DNA of 6,171 nt from Planctomycetota bacterium (lineage in GTDB: Bacteria > Planctomycetota > J058 > JARGOJ01): positions 2,683 through 8,853 of the forward strand of contig JARGOJ010000312.1 in assembly GCA_029210225.1 (NCBI GenBank), written 5' to 3'. The number at the start of each line of letters is the position of its first letter. The stretch's first letter is position 1. The notes beneath the pieces are model-generated. The model saw only the letters and a list, made by a program, of their open reading frames with translations. It was not told where the DNA came from and ran no database searches. The translations under genes were made by a program, and so were the position numbers. Below are positions 1 through 5,391 of the stretch, piece after piece.

Positions 1-728
1 ACCCCGGTCTTGTCACGGTGATGGCCGCGAATAATGAAACAGGAGTCTGCCAGGACATAAAAGCGATCTCTCAGCTCTGCAATAAATATTCTGTCCCATT
101 CCATTGCGATGCGGTCCAAGCGGTCGCTCACTTCCCCGGTCCGGAACTCAGTGGAAGCTGCGACCTCATGACTTTGACGGGACACAAGCTCGGAGGCCCG
201 CGAGGCATCGGCGCGCTCATTCACAAGCCCGGCGTCCCAATCCGACCTCTGTTTAGTGGGGGATCCCAAGAGAATGGGCGAAGGTCGGGGACGGAGAATG
301 TCGCGGGAGCCGTTGCCCTGGCTGCGGCACTTGAGCTCGGGCCGCGAGAGTGGCGCCCGATTGAGGAGAGTCGGAATCGCTTGGAACGTTGCTTAAAAGA
401 AGCGTTGCCGACGATTGTGATTCACGGCGAGAGCGCTCAACGGCTCCCAGGTTTTTCCTGTTTCAGCATCCCTGATATTGTTGGCGAAGCGCTGCTTCGC
501 TGGCTCGACTCTCGGGGCATCGCGGTGTCGACAGGATCGGCCTGTTCAACCAGCAAGAAGACGGCCTCCCCAGTTCTCCTAGCGATGACCGGGAATCAAG
601 AACTCGCGGCTTCTTCGATACGATTGTCTTTTATTGAGCCTCTCGAAGACTCCATGCAAAAACACGTCGTGACGACGATCAAAGAAGGGATCGAACATCT
701 GCGACGTGTTCAGGGGAGCATTTCCTAG
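1..728 (+). CDS. Cysteine desulfurase, class I (NifS/IscS type), 5' partial
   Basis: A PLP enzyme that takes sulfur from L-cysteine, leaving alanine and a protein-bound persulfide for Fe-S clusters or thio-modified tRNA; cytoplasmic. The reading frame is open from the left edge (first whole codon at 3, reading PGLVTVMAANNETG), so the N-terminus lies outside; about 241 residues are visible of a usual 380-400. Numbering from the GTG codon at 18: NNETG at 5-9, pyridine-binding Asp31 with Gln34 in CDAVQA, Schiff-base Lys57 in TGHKLGGPRGIGAL (codon 186-188), the class I signature QENGRRSGTENV at 84-95, and catalytic Cys176 in STGSACSTSKK (codon 543-545) on the mobile loop. It ends with the usual SIRLSF strand. 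All catalytic residues in the visible part are intact. Whether it serves Fe-S assembly generally or tRNA thiolation cannot be decided, because no scaffold or tRNA thiolase gene is visible. It is convergent with the next gene, 45 bases away. Confidence 0.95.
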   Translation, partial: PGLVTVMAANNETGVCQDIKAISQLCNKYSVPFHCDAVQAVAHFPGPELSGSCDLMTLTGHKLGGPRGIGALIHKPGVPIRPLFSGGSQENGRRSGTENVAGAVALAAALELGPREWRPIEESRNRLERCLKEALPTIVIHGESAQRLPGFSCFSIPDIVGEALLRWLDSRGIAVSTGSACSTSKKTASPVLLAMTGNQELAASSIRLSFIEPLEDSMQKHVVTTIKEGIEHLRRVQGSIS

Positions 729-758
729 AACGGGAATGCTACGTAGTCGAGGGATACG

Positions 759-779
759 TTCTGATGTTAAGAATCAGAA
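759..779. terminator. Small inverted repeat between convergent genes, possible terminator
   Basis: A perfect 7-base inverted repeat, TTCTGAT (759-765) and ATCAGAA (773-779), with a 7-base loop, sits where two convergent genes meet. Its right arm covers the stop codon (774-776) of the minus-strand gene. No run of T follows on either strand and the stem is AT-rich, so this is only a weak candidate for a shared transcription end. Confidence 0.25.
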
Positions 780-1208
780 GTAGGTTTCCCAACGGTTCGT
801 CTCGTATTTGATGGATAAGATCAACAAGAGCAAACAGGAGATACCGGCGACGGCGCCAGGGCCGTAGAACATTGCCGGGTCGTCTTTCTCATTGACCAGC
901 GGATTCTGAATCAGATACATCGCTGCGAATGAGCAACCAACAAAAACCAAAGTCAAGATGAGGTTAATAGCATAACCCCGCCCTTCCTTCTTTTGCAGGT
1001 CTGCGATTCGGTGAAGCTGGGCTTCGTCCGGACAATCACAGCTGTGGTCACAGTTTGGACAGACGATCGGAGCGCCAGACCCCGAGGGTCGATATCCAAA
1101 TTCTTCGACACAGTTACTGCAGATTACTTCGAATACTGCACCCCCTGAGGGTGCGGGAGCTCTGTTGACGCTTGCGGAACGTCCTGTGGAGCCTCTACGT
1201 TTTGCCAT
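774..1208 (-). CDS. Small zinc-ribbon protein with two membrane segments, function unknown
   Basis: A 144-residue protein I do not recognise as a named family. A basic, Ser/Ala/Pro-rich N-terminus (1-24) is followed by a zinc-ribbon-like module: Cys30-x2-Cys33 and Cys50-x2-Cys53 (VICSNC and IVCPNC), with extra cysteines at 57 and 59. A short charged stretch (60-77) leads to two hydrophobic segments at about 79-100 and 116-133, joined by a loop containing NEKDDPA. The C-terminus is short (YETNRWETYF). The layout suggests a membrane-anchored protein whose metal-binding head and tail lie on the same side, probably cytoplasmic because the N-terminus is rich in Arg and Lys. The ATG start is supported by an AGAGG-like ribosome binding site a few bases upstream. 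It lies 91 bases downstream of the C25 peptidase on the same strand but has its own promoter candidate. No function is claimed. Confidence 0.75.
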   Translation of the reverse strand: MAKRRGSTGRSASVNRAPAPSGGAVFEVICSNCVEEFGYRPSGSGAPIVCPNCDHSCDCPDEAQLHRIADLQKKEGRGYAINLILTLVFVGCSFAAMYLIQNPLVNEKDDPAMFYGPGAVAGISCLLLLILSIKYETNRWETYF

Positions 1209-1263
1209 GATTCTGCCTCTTTATACCCAAAGGTTCTTCATTCCAAAGGGCGCGCGAGCGGCC

Positions 1264-1269
1264 ATTATA
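1264..1269 (-). promoter_or_regulatory. Candidate -10 box for the zinc-ribbon gene
   Basis: On the minus strand these six bases read TATAAT, a perfect sigma70 -10 consensus, in the 91-base gap between the peptidase stop and the zinc-ribbon start. It would start a transcript with a 5' leader of roughly 50 bases. The -35 match is poor: TTAATG, 16 bases upstream. Planctomycetal promoters are not well defined, so this is suggestive only. Confidence 0.4.
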
Positions 1270-1299
1270 CCGATCCTTGTGTCATCATTAAGGAGCTTC

Positions 1300-2985
1300 T
1301 CAATTTTCTTTCTTTTCCTCGGGCAAATAACCTTTCCCGACGGAACGGGGAAGCTCACCGAGCGGCAGTGAGCCCGCTTTTTGCCAGCCCTTACCCCAGG
1401 CATAGACCTTGACGTAGTATTTCCCAGATATTTGTGGAAGAGACAAGTCGGGGGCCTCGGGCCAAACGAGCTGGCCATTTTTCACTTCTACTTTCCAACT
1501 CCGAACGACCTTGTTGTTCGCGTTGCGATAACTTTGCTTCACTGTTTCCCGCGCTGCCTCGGTCGACAAATCGGCAGGCAAAGCCTTTAACACCGGCCGC
1601 AATAGGGTCGACCGCTCGCTCTCAAGGCTCACGATCGCTTGCCCAGAGGCCCCCTCTGGAAGCAAGACCTCCAAAGACTTCTTCTTTTCGCCCGCGCCCG
1701 TTTTTGCGACTCTCATGAGCAGTCGATCGGGCGTTTGGATAGTCATTGCCGGGTCACCGAAGAGGTTGTACATCGAGCAGTGAGTGCGCGCTAACTCCAC
1801 TCTCTCTTTCTTTGGGACCAAGAGCACGGAGAACAGCTCTAGCTGTCGCCGCTGACGATCGAAGTTTAGGCACATGGCCGATTTGGCCCGACGCATAGCC
1901 TCCCCGATGGTCTTGATTCGCTTGCGGCAGACCTGGTCAATAAAGTCCTTCTGCAAAACAGAGTTACTATAAGGATGCGAGATTCGCGACGACGCCAAAA
2001 TGGCGGATGGTCCTTTTTCGTTCTTCAAGAGATTCTCAGCGATGCAGTCGGTCCCGTTGCCTCGATCGTATCGCCCGGTGAAGCATGCGACGACAAAGAA
2101 GATCGGGTAGCGACCACGACACTGAATCTTGTCGAGGTCTTTGTATGTCAAAATTGGATACCGACGGCCCCGCCACTTAAGTGTGTCGAGCACCTTATCT
2201 TGTCCATGACCGATATAAGTGAGGATCAATGAGCCCTCATTCGCTCGTTGAATAATCTTGTTCGAGAAGCGATCGGGTAAGTAAACATAGGGCGAGCCGG
2301 GGTTGGCGTAGGTCATGTTCAAATCGAAATCATAGGGAATGTACTGATCGGCCATTCGAGTAAAGAGCCACTCAAGCAATCGATCCAAAACACCAAAGCC
2401 TCCTTCACTCGCAAAGAACGTCAGCTTGCGACGCCAGGGTCCATTCTTTGCCGAGCTTTCGTAATCCTTAATCTTTTTAAGAACGAGCATCCCCTCTTTG
2501 ACAGTCTTGATTGAGACCCGTCCGACCGCGATCTCGGGGATATCATCTTTAAAGTCAACACAACCGTAAAAGTTGTCGGTAGCAATCGTCGCGTCTTTAC
2601 GACCGACCGATGCTGTTTGCTCCGAGTTGTCCTTCGAGTAGTAGCAAGGGACCCGCTCCATGGTTGTTAGGGGCAGCTTGTTCGAGACGGTGTCGCCGAC
2701 AATGAGCAGGTAGAAGGGCTTGGACTTGTCGGACTTTTGGTAGATCTTGGTGACGGCTTTGCGAATCATCCAAGCCCGAGACGAGTACAGCGTCTTCTCG
2801 TTGTAAATCTTGCTAATCGGTAAAATCTCAGTCTCATAGCCCTTCGACTTTCGATAGTCGGAAAAGGCTTTCGCGACGGGTGCAAGACTGTCGGGAGTCA
2901 CGATTAAATAATCGGTCGCGGCCAAGGCCGAGCTCCCAAGGAATAAGAAGGTACCAACGACAACAGTCGAAATCAGCCAACGCAT
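1300..2985 (-). CDS. Secreted C25-family (gingipain-fold) cysteine peptidase
   Basis: A 561-residue exported protein of peptidase family C25, whose caspase-like fold uses a His/Cys pair. The start at 2985 is chosen over the longer frame to 3093 because TTGGAGGAAATC precedes this ATG and a signal peptide follows directly: MRW, a hydrophobic core at about 4-19, and an ALA site ending at residue 22. The peptidase domain begins at once (DYLIVTPDSLAP, 25-36) and runs to about 415. Family landmarks are ATDNFYGCVDF at 135-145, IAVGRVS at 152-158, catalytic His260 in LTYIGHG, catalytic Cys301 in FVVACFTGRYD, SSRISHPYSN at 332-341 and LFGDPAM at 408-414. Residues about 420-545 form a beta-rich, probably Ig-like C-terminal domain ending in a charged tail. 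I see no long activation propeptide and no type IX secretion sorting domain, both found in the Porphyromonas enzymes. It probably acts in the periplasm or outside the cell; the substrate is unknown. It is divergent from the aminotransferase homologue. Confidence 0.9.
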   Translation of the reverse strand: MRWLISTVVVGTFLFLGSSALAATDYLIVTPDSLAPVAKAFSDYRKSKGYETEILPISKIYNEKTLYSSRAWMIRKAVTKIYQKSDKSKPFYLLIVGDTVSNKLPLTTMERVPCYYSKDNSEQTASVGRKDATIATDNFYGCVDFKDDIPEIAVGRVSIKTVKEGMLVLKKIKDYESSAKNGPWRRKLTFFASEGGFGVLDRLLEWLFTRMADQYIPYDFDLNMTYANPGSPYVYLPDRFSNKIIQRANEGSLILTYIGHGQDKVLDTLKWRGRRYPILTYKDLDKIQCRGRYPIFFVVACFTGRYDRGNGTDCIAENLLKNEKGPSAILASSRISHPYSNSVLQKDFIDQVCRKRIKTIGEAMRRAKSAMCLNFDRQRRQLELFSVLLVPKKERVELARTHCSMYNLFGDPAMTIQTPDRLLMRVAKTGAGEKKKSLEVLLPEGASGQAIVSLESERSTLLRPVLKALPADLSTEAARETVKQSYRNANNKVVRSWKVEVKNGQLVWPEAPDLSLPQISGKYYVKVYAWGKGWQKAGSLPLGELPRSVGKGYLPEEKKEN

Positions 2986-3077
2986 GATTTCCTCCAAGCT
3001 CAGTCTCGCCATTCTAAACAGGTTTGTTAAGGTTTGGCGCTCTTCTAGACAGAGATATTTAGACGAATGAGACCGGT
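2986..3077. promoter_or_regulatory. Shared divergent intergenic region
   Basis: These 92 bases separate the divergently transcribed peptidase and aminotransferase homologue and should carry promoters for both. For the minus strand, TAGAAT (plus-strand ATTCTA at 3011-3016) matches the -10 consensus at five of six positions, but I see no good -35 at the right distance. For the plus strand the best pair I can find is TTGGCG followed 16 bases later by TATTTA, which is weak. No clear operator palindrome is visible. Confidence 0.4.
2991..2995 (-). promoter_or_regulatory. Shine-Dalgarno site fixing the start of the C25 peptidase
   Basis: The minus strand reads GGAGG here, five bases before the ATG at 2983-2985. 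This strong site decides the start, since the frame stays open for 36 further codons upstream without any other good site and would overlap the divergent gene. Confidence 0.85.
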
Positions 3078-4181
3078 ATGCCGAATTCAGCAAAATCTCC
3101 GCAATCCAACGGTCACCGACTGTGGATTCCTGAGTGGCCCCATCTTAGCCCCACGCTGCGGGAAGTCTTCTCACTCCCCCCCATCGACCCAACCGGGTCA
3201 GAGCTTCAGGCATTGTATCAAGCGATACGAGCATTATTAGGTGCTTTCCTCGGAACCAGTCAAACAATGATCATGGTCAACGGCAATCCACCGGCTATCC
3301 GAGAAGCCTTGATAAACAACCTCGTCCACGACAAGGTTCTGCACTTTGTGACCGGAGAAGACAGTGAGCTCTGGCACCGTTCCAGTGAAGCCATCGGCAA
3401 GCAAGCGCTCAAGATCAAGATACCGACGGGGCAAGCCATCACGGCCTCCGGCGCCACTGCGCTCATGGGACAGGCCCCGCAAGTCGATGCCGTCGCCCTC
3501 ATGCACAGCGAGGCCTCGACCGGCATCATGAACCCCATCCGAGAGCTGGCTCCAATACTCCGCCAAAACACCGAGCAGCTCCTCGTCGTCGATGCAACCT
3601 ACTCCGCCTTCACAACCGAGCTATCGTTCGACCGCGATCACATTGATGCCATGGTCATCGGCTCTGTTGCCTTTGGCTTACCCCCAGGATTCTGCATGGT
3701 CGTCCTGTCCTACCGCGCCATGGAACGCATTGAAAGCGTCGAGAATCGAGGCTATGCCTTTGATTTCAAAAGGCTTGCGAGTGAATTTGCCCCCTCGTGG
3801 CAAGACTGCGGCCCAAGCCTGCCAGCGATCTTCGCCCTCGCGACGCAACTTCAGGCCATAAAGAAAGAGGGCCTCGCTGAGCGGATATCAAGACATTGGC
3901 GACTTGCAGCGAAGGCGAGGGCGTTCGCAAGGGAGGCTTTTGAAGTCGTCGCAGCGGAAGGATATGGAGCATACGGACTCACCGTTGTGAAAACACAGCC
4001 CGATTTTGATCTTGAACGGCTTCATAAATTTTTGAAATCCCGAGGAGCCGTCATCGGACGAGGTCGCGGCGAATTTTCCGACTGCAGTTTTCGGATATCT
4101 CATACCCATGAAACGAGTTTTATCGAACTTGAAGAACTTCTCGACGCCATCGCGGAAGAAGTTTCGACATGGAATAAGTAA
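3078..4181 (+). CDS. Class V aminotransferase-fold protein lacking the PLP lysine (alanine-glyoxylate/serine-pyruvate type)
   Basis: A complete 367-residue protein matching the length and order of the alanine-glyoxylate/serine-pyruvate aminotransferase family (fold type I, PLP-dependent). Family landmarks that are kept: HSEASTGIMNPI at 143-154, pyridine-binding Asp172 in LLVVDATYS, GSxxxxxPPG at 195-204, a helix at 248-275 resembling the family's SLIYAL...EEGLENR segment, and a carboxylate-binding Arg339 in SFRISHTH. In place of the Schiff-base Lys of the GSQKAL motif this protein has Ala198 (GSVAFGLPPG), one residue shorter overall. The SGSGH-like phosphate loop is replaced by NGNPPA (68-73), and the ring-stacking Trp position seems to be Asp95. 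The frame is unbroken, so it looks selected rather than decayed, but ordinary transamination is unlikely. The ribosome binding site is weak (GAATGAG). Possible roles are a cofactor-free binding or regulatory protein, or an enzyme with altered chemistry; the sequence does not decide. Confidence 0.85.
   Translation: MPNSAKSPQSNGHRLWIPEWPHLSPTLREVFSLPPIDPTGSELQALYQAIRALLGAFLGTSQTMIMVNGNPPAIREALINNLVHDKVLHFVTGEDSELWHRSSEAIGKQALKIKIPTGQAITASGATALMGQAPQVDAVALMHSEASTGIMNPIRELAPILRQNTEQLLVVDATYSAFTTELSFDRDHIDAMVIGSVAFGLPPGFCMVVLSYRAMERIESVENRGYAFDFKRLASEFAPSWQDCGPSLPAIFALATQLQAIKKEGLAERISRHWRLAAKARAFAREAFEVVAAEGYGAYGLTVVKTQPDFDLERLHKFLKSRGAVIGRGRGEFSDCSFRISHTHETSFIELEELLDAIAEEVSTWNK
3660..3692 (+). 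other. Site of the missing Schiff-base lysine
   Basis: These codons give GSVAFGLPPGF (residues 195-205). In the family the corresponding stretch reads GSQKAL, two residues, then PPG. Counting 26 residues on from the conserved Asp172, the spacing from Asp183 to Lys209 in human AGT as I recall it, lands on Ala198. There is no Lys anywhere between residues 114 and 231 to take over. Confidence 0.85.
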
Positions 4182-4329
4182 AAAGCTTTCAGAAATTCGG
4201 TTCCACAGGGGTGAAATCAGGAATTGACTTTAGTAAACTCCTGCCGTTCAAAATATCACTCGGGTATTTGCACACAACCTGATTTGTACCTGCACCCATT
4301 GTATTCAAAGAGTTTGCCCAGGAGGCACC
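4182..4329 (+). promoter_or_regulatory. Intergenic region upstream of the lipoprotein gene
   Basis: These 148 bases are richer in A+T than the flanking genes and contain no hairpin convincing as a terminator for the gene to the left. A -35-like TTGACT lies at 4224-4229, but the sequence 17 bases on (TTCAAA) is a poor -10. The same spot contains a near-palindrome, GACTTTA-G-TAAACTC (4226-4240), broken by one mismatch per arm, which could be an operator half-hidden in the promoter. This is weak evidence; a promoter is expected here because of the gap and the next gene's signs of high expression. Confidence 0.3.
4320..4325 (+). promoter_or_regulatory. Strong Shine-Dalgarno site fixing a GTG start
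   Basis: AGGAGG lies four bases before the GTG at 4330-4332. It is the best ribosome binding site in the window and justifies reading GTG as the start: no in-frame ATG occurs until residue 19, within the hydrophobic core of the signal peptide. Confidence 0.85.
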
Positions 4330-5013
4330 GTGTTATCTAGGTTAGAGACAACTCGCAAACAAATTACTCTCGGAATTGCTCTCATGGCATTGCTCCTCAC
4401 ATCTGGGTGCACCGGAGAAATCCGCGAAACAACGACTCCCAAAACAGCGACAGAGCAATTGCTTATCTCCACTTCCAGTCAGAGAGCCATGAAGAAATTC
4501 GAGCCAAAGCTCGTTAAGCTTCGTGGAAAGCGCGTCGCTATCGACGACACAAAGTTCGAGAGCGTTCAAAAGGCCTACGTTGTCAGCGCCCTTAAGAACC
4601 TCCTCTCTCGGAACGAAATCAAAGTTGTTCCCCTTGCAAAGAAGAAATACCGCGTTGTTGGCGGCAAAGAAGTTGAGCTTGGACCAAACTACGTCATCGA
4701 AATTCGTAGCGCGGCTCTCGGTATCAAAGACTCTTCCTTCGGTTTAGGTGTTCCACCACTTCCTATTCCTATCCCACAGACCAACCTCACAAGCGTTGCG
4801 CCTGGTCTTTACCTCTTCAATCGCGACAAGCAAGAAGGTTGGGCTAAGTTCCAGTTCTGGATCTACGAGCCAGTGACCGATACATATATCGATCAGTCTG
4901 GCGACCTTTGGGGTAAGGCTTACTACACGCAATGGATCTTCCTCGGTATAGGTCCCTTCGACTTCTCCGAAGACATCTACCCAGACGAAGACTTCGTTGA
5001 GAATTTCAAGTGA
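4330..5013 (+). CDS. Lipoprotein resembling planctomycetal DUF6655 family
   Basis: A 227-residue lipoprotein starting at GTG. Positively charged residues (RLETTRK) precede a hydrophobic stretch at 13-23, then a lipobox LTSGC with lipidated Cys27. The mature part begins with a Thr-rich linker and TATEQLLISTSSQRAM (39-54), then KLRGKRVAIDDTKFESVQKAYVVSALKNLL, a conserved-looking block at 63-92, IEIRSAALGIKDSSFGLGVPPLPIPIPQ at 123-150, and an aromatic-rich C-terminus ending in acidic DIYPDEDFVENFK. I remember this TEQLL / VFxDDK / YVxxxLR / ExRSG layout with a Pro-rich PxPxP segment from planctomycetal proteins annotated as DUF6655; the role is unknown. It should sit in the inner or outer membrane facing the periplasm; an Asp at +2 is absent (Thr28), which by the E. 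coli rule favours the outer membrane. Codon use is strongly biased (Phe TTC 11 of 11, Tyr TAC 8 of 9), suggesting high expression. It is monocistronic, with its own terminator. Confidence 0.88.
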   Translation: MLSRLETTRKQITLGIALMALLLTSGCTGEIRETTTPKTATEQLLISTSSQRAMKKFEPKLVKLRGKRVAIDDTKFESVQKAYVVSALKNLLSRNEIKVVPLAKKKYRVVGGKEVELGPNYVIEIRSAALGIKDSSFGLGVPPLPIPIPQTNLTSVAPGLYLFNRDKQEGWAKFQFWIYEPVTDTYIDQSGDLWGKAYYTQWIFLGIGPFDFSEDIYPDEDFVENFK

Positions 5014-5043
5014 TCTCAATCACTTAAGTCTCAGTGATCAGCC

Positions 5044-5074
5044 AAAAGCGGTGAGCCTAGCTCGCCGCTTTTTT
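5044..5074 (+). terminator. Intrinsic terminator of the lipoprotein gene
   Basis: A stem pairs AAAAGCGGTGAGC (5044-5056) with GCTCGCCGCTTTT (5060-5072), 13 pairs with one G-U wobble and a 3-base loop (CTA). The right arm runs into six T (5069-5074). It starts 31 bases past the lipoprotein stop codon. This is a standard Rho-independent terminator. A weaker inverted repeat, ATCACT (5019-5024) and AGTGAT (5033-5038), lies between the stop and this stem. Confidence 0.93.
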
Positions 5075-5391
5075 GCATTTGGGCGCTCCCCTCAAAGGCC
5101 AATTTTCTATGAAAACGTCAAAATCCCGCCCCTCCCTCGACATTCACAAAGCGCAACCTTCTTCCACGCATTCTCCGTGGGCTAGGAGCCTCCCAACGGT
5201 GCTTTCTATAGTCTCTACCCTGTGAATTCAGAAACGACTCTCTGCGCCTCTCACGGCGCCGAAGACTCAATGCGACTGCAGCAGCCAGGGATGTTTCGGC
5301 GAAGGATGCAAAGTGGGGGACATTCCTCTCAGAATCGTCCCCCACTTGCGTGACTCGTCGCCATTCTAGGCTGAGTTTTGAATAAGAGCGC
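5075..5391. other. Gene-free interval of about 320 bases
   Basis: No convincing gene lies between the lipoprotein terminator and the end of the beta-propeller gene. The one sizeable open frame, on the minus strand at 5118-5345, gives an Arg-rich, low-complexity product without a good start site and runs through the hairpin described separately. A small stem, GCGCC (5244-5248) with GGCGC (5255-5259), is also present. Apart from these hairpins I see nothing identifiable. Confidence 0.6.
5311..5347. repeat. Long GC-rich hairpin, REP-like or terminator-like
   Basis: AAGTGGGGGAC (5311-5321) and GTCCCCCACTT (5337-5347) pair perfectly over 11 bases. Inside, ATTC (5322-5325) pairs with GAAT (5332-5335) around a CTCTCA loop, leaving one bulged C (5336); outside, two further G-C pairs can form past a bulged A. 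It lies 44 bases beyond the stop of the minus-strand beta-propeller gene, where a terminator is expected, but neither side carries a T run. The bulged palindrome in an intergenic space is the shape of REP elements mobilised by Y1 (RAYT-type) transposases. No second copy occurs in this window, so the repeat identity is a guess; the structure itself is certain. Confidence 0.6.

Noticed and set aside
1975..2232. Plus-strand open frame antisense to the peptidase
   Set aside because: It lies opposite the catalytic core of the C25 domain, whose conserved motifs explain the sequence.
3067..3069. ATG 11 bases before the aminotransferase homologue start
   Set aside because: It is in another frame, whose translation bears no resemblance to the family.
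2986..3093. N-terminal extension of the C25 peptidase to an ATG at 3093
   Set aside because: It would add 36 residues before a good signal peptide and overlap the divergent gene; the GGAGG site and the signal peptide both point to the ATG at 2985.
3237..3571. Two open frames on the minus strand inside the aminotransferase homologue (3237-3566 and 3260-3571)
   Set aside because: They are antisense to a full-length, clearly homologous gene, overlap each other in different frames, and their products show no recognisable domain.
3078..4181. Calling the aminotransferase homologue a pseudogene
   Set aside because: There is no frameshift or internal stop, length and both ends match the family, and conserved residues outside the cofactor site are kept.
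4182..4200. AAAGCTTT palindrome as a terminator after the aminotransferase homologue
   Set aside because: The self-complementary stretch is only eight bases with no loop, and no T run follows.
5118..5345. 75-residue open frame on the minus strand
   Set aside because: The product is Arg-rich and low in complexity, has no recognisable domain, and its start lies within the long hairpin at 5311-5347.
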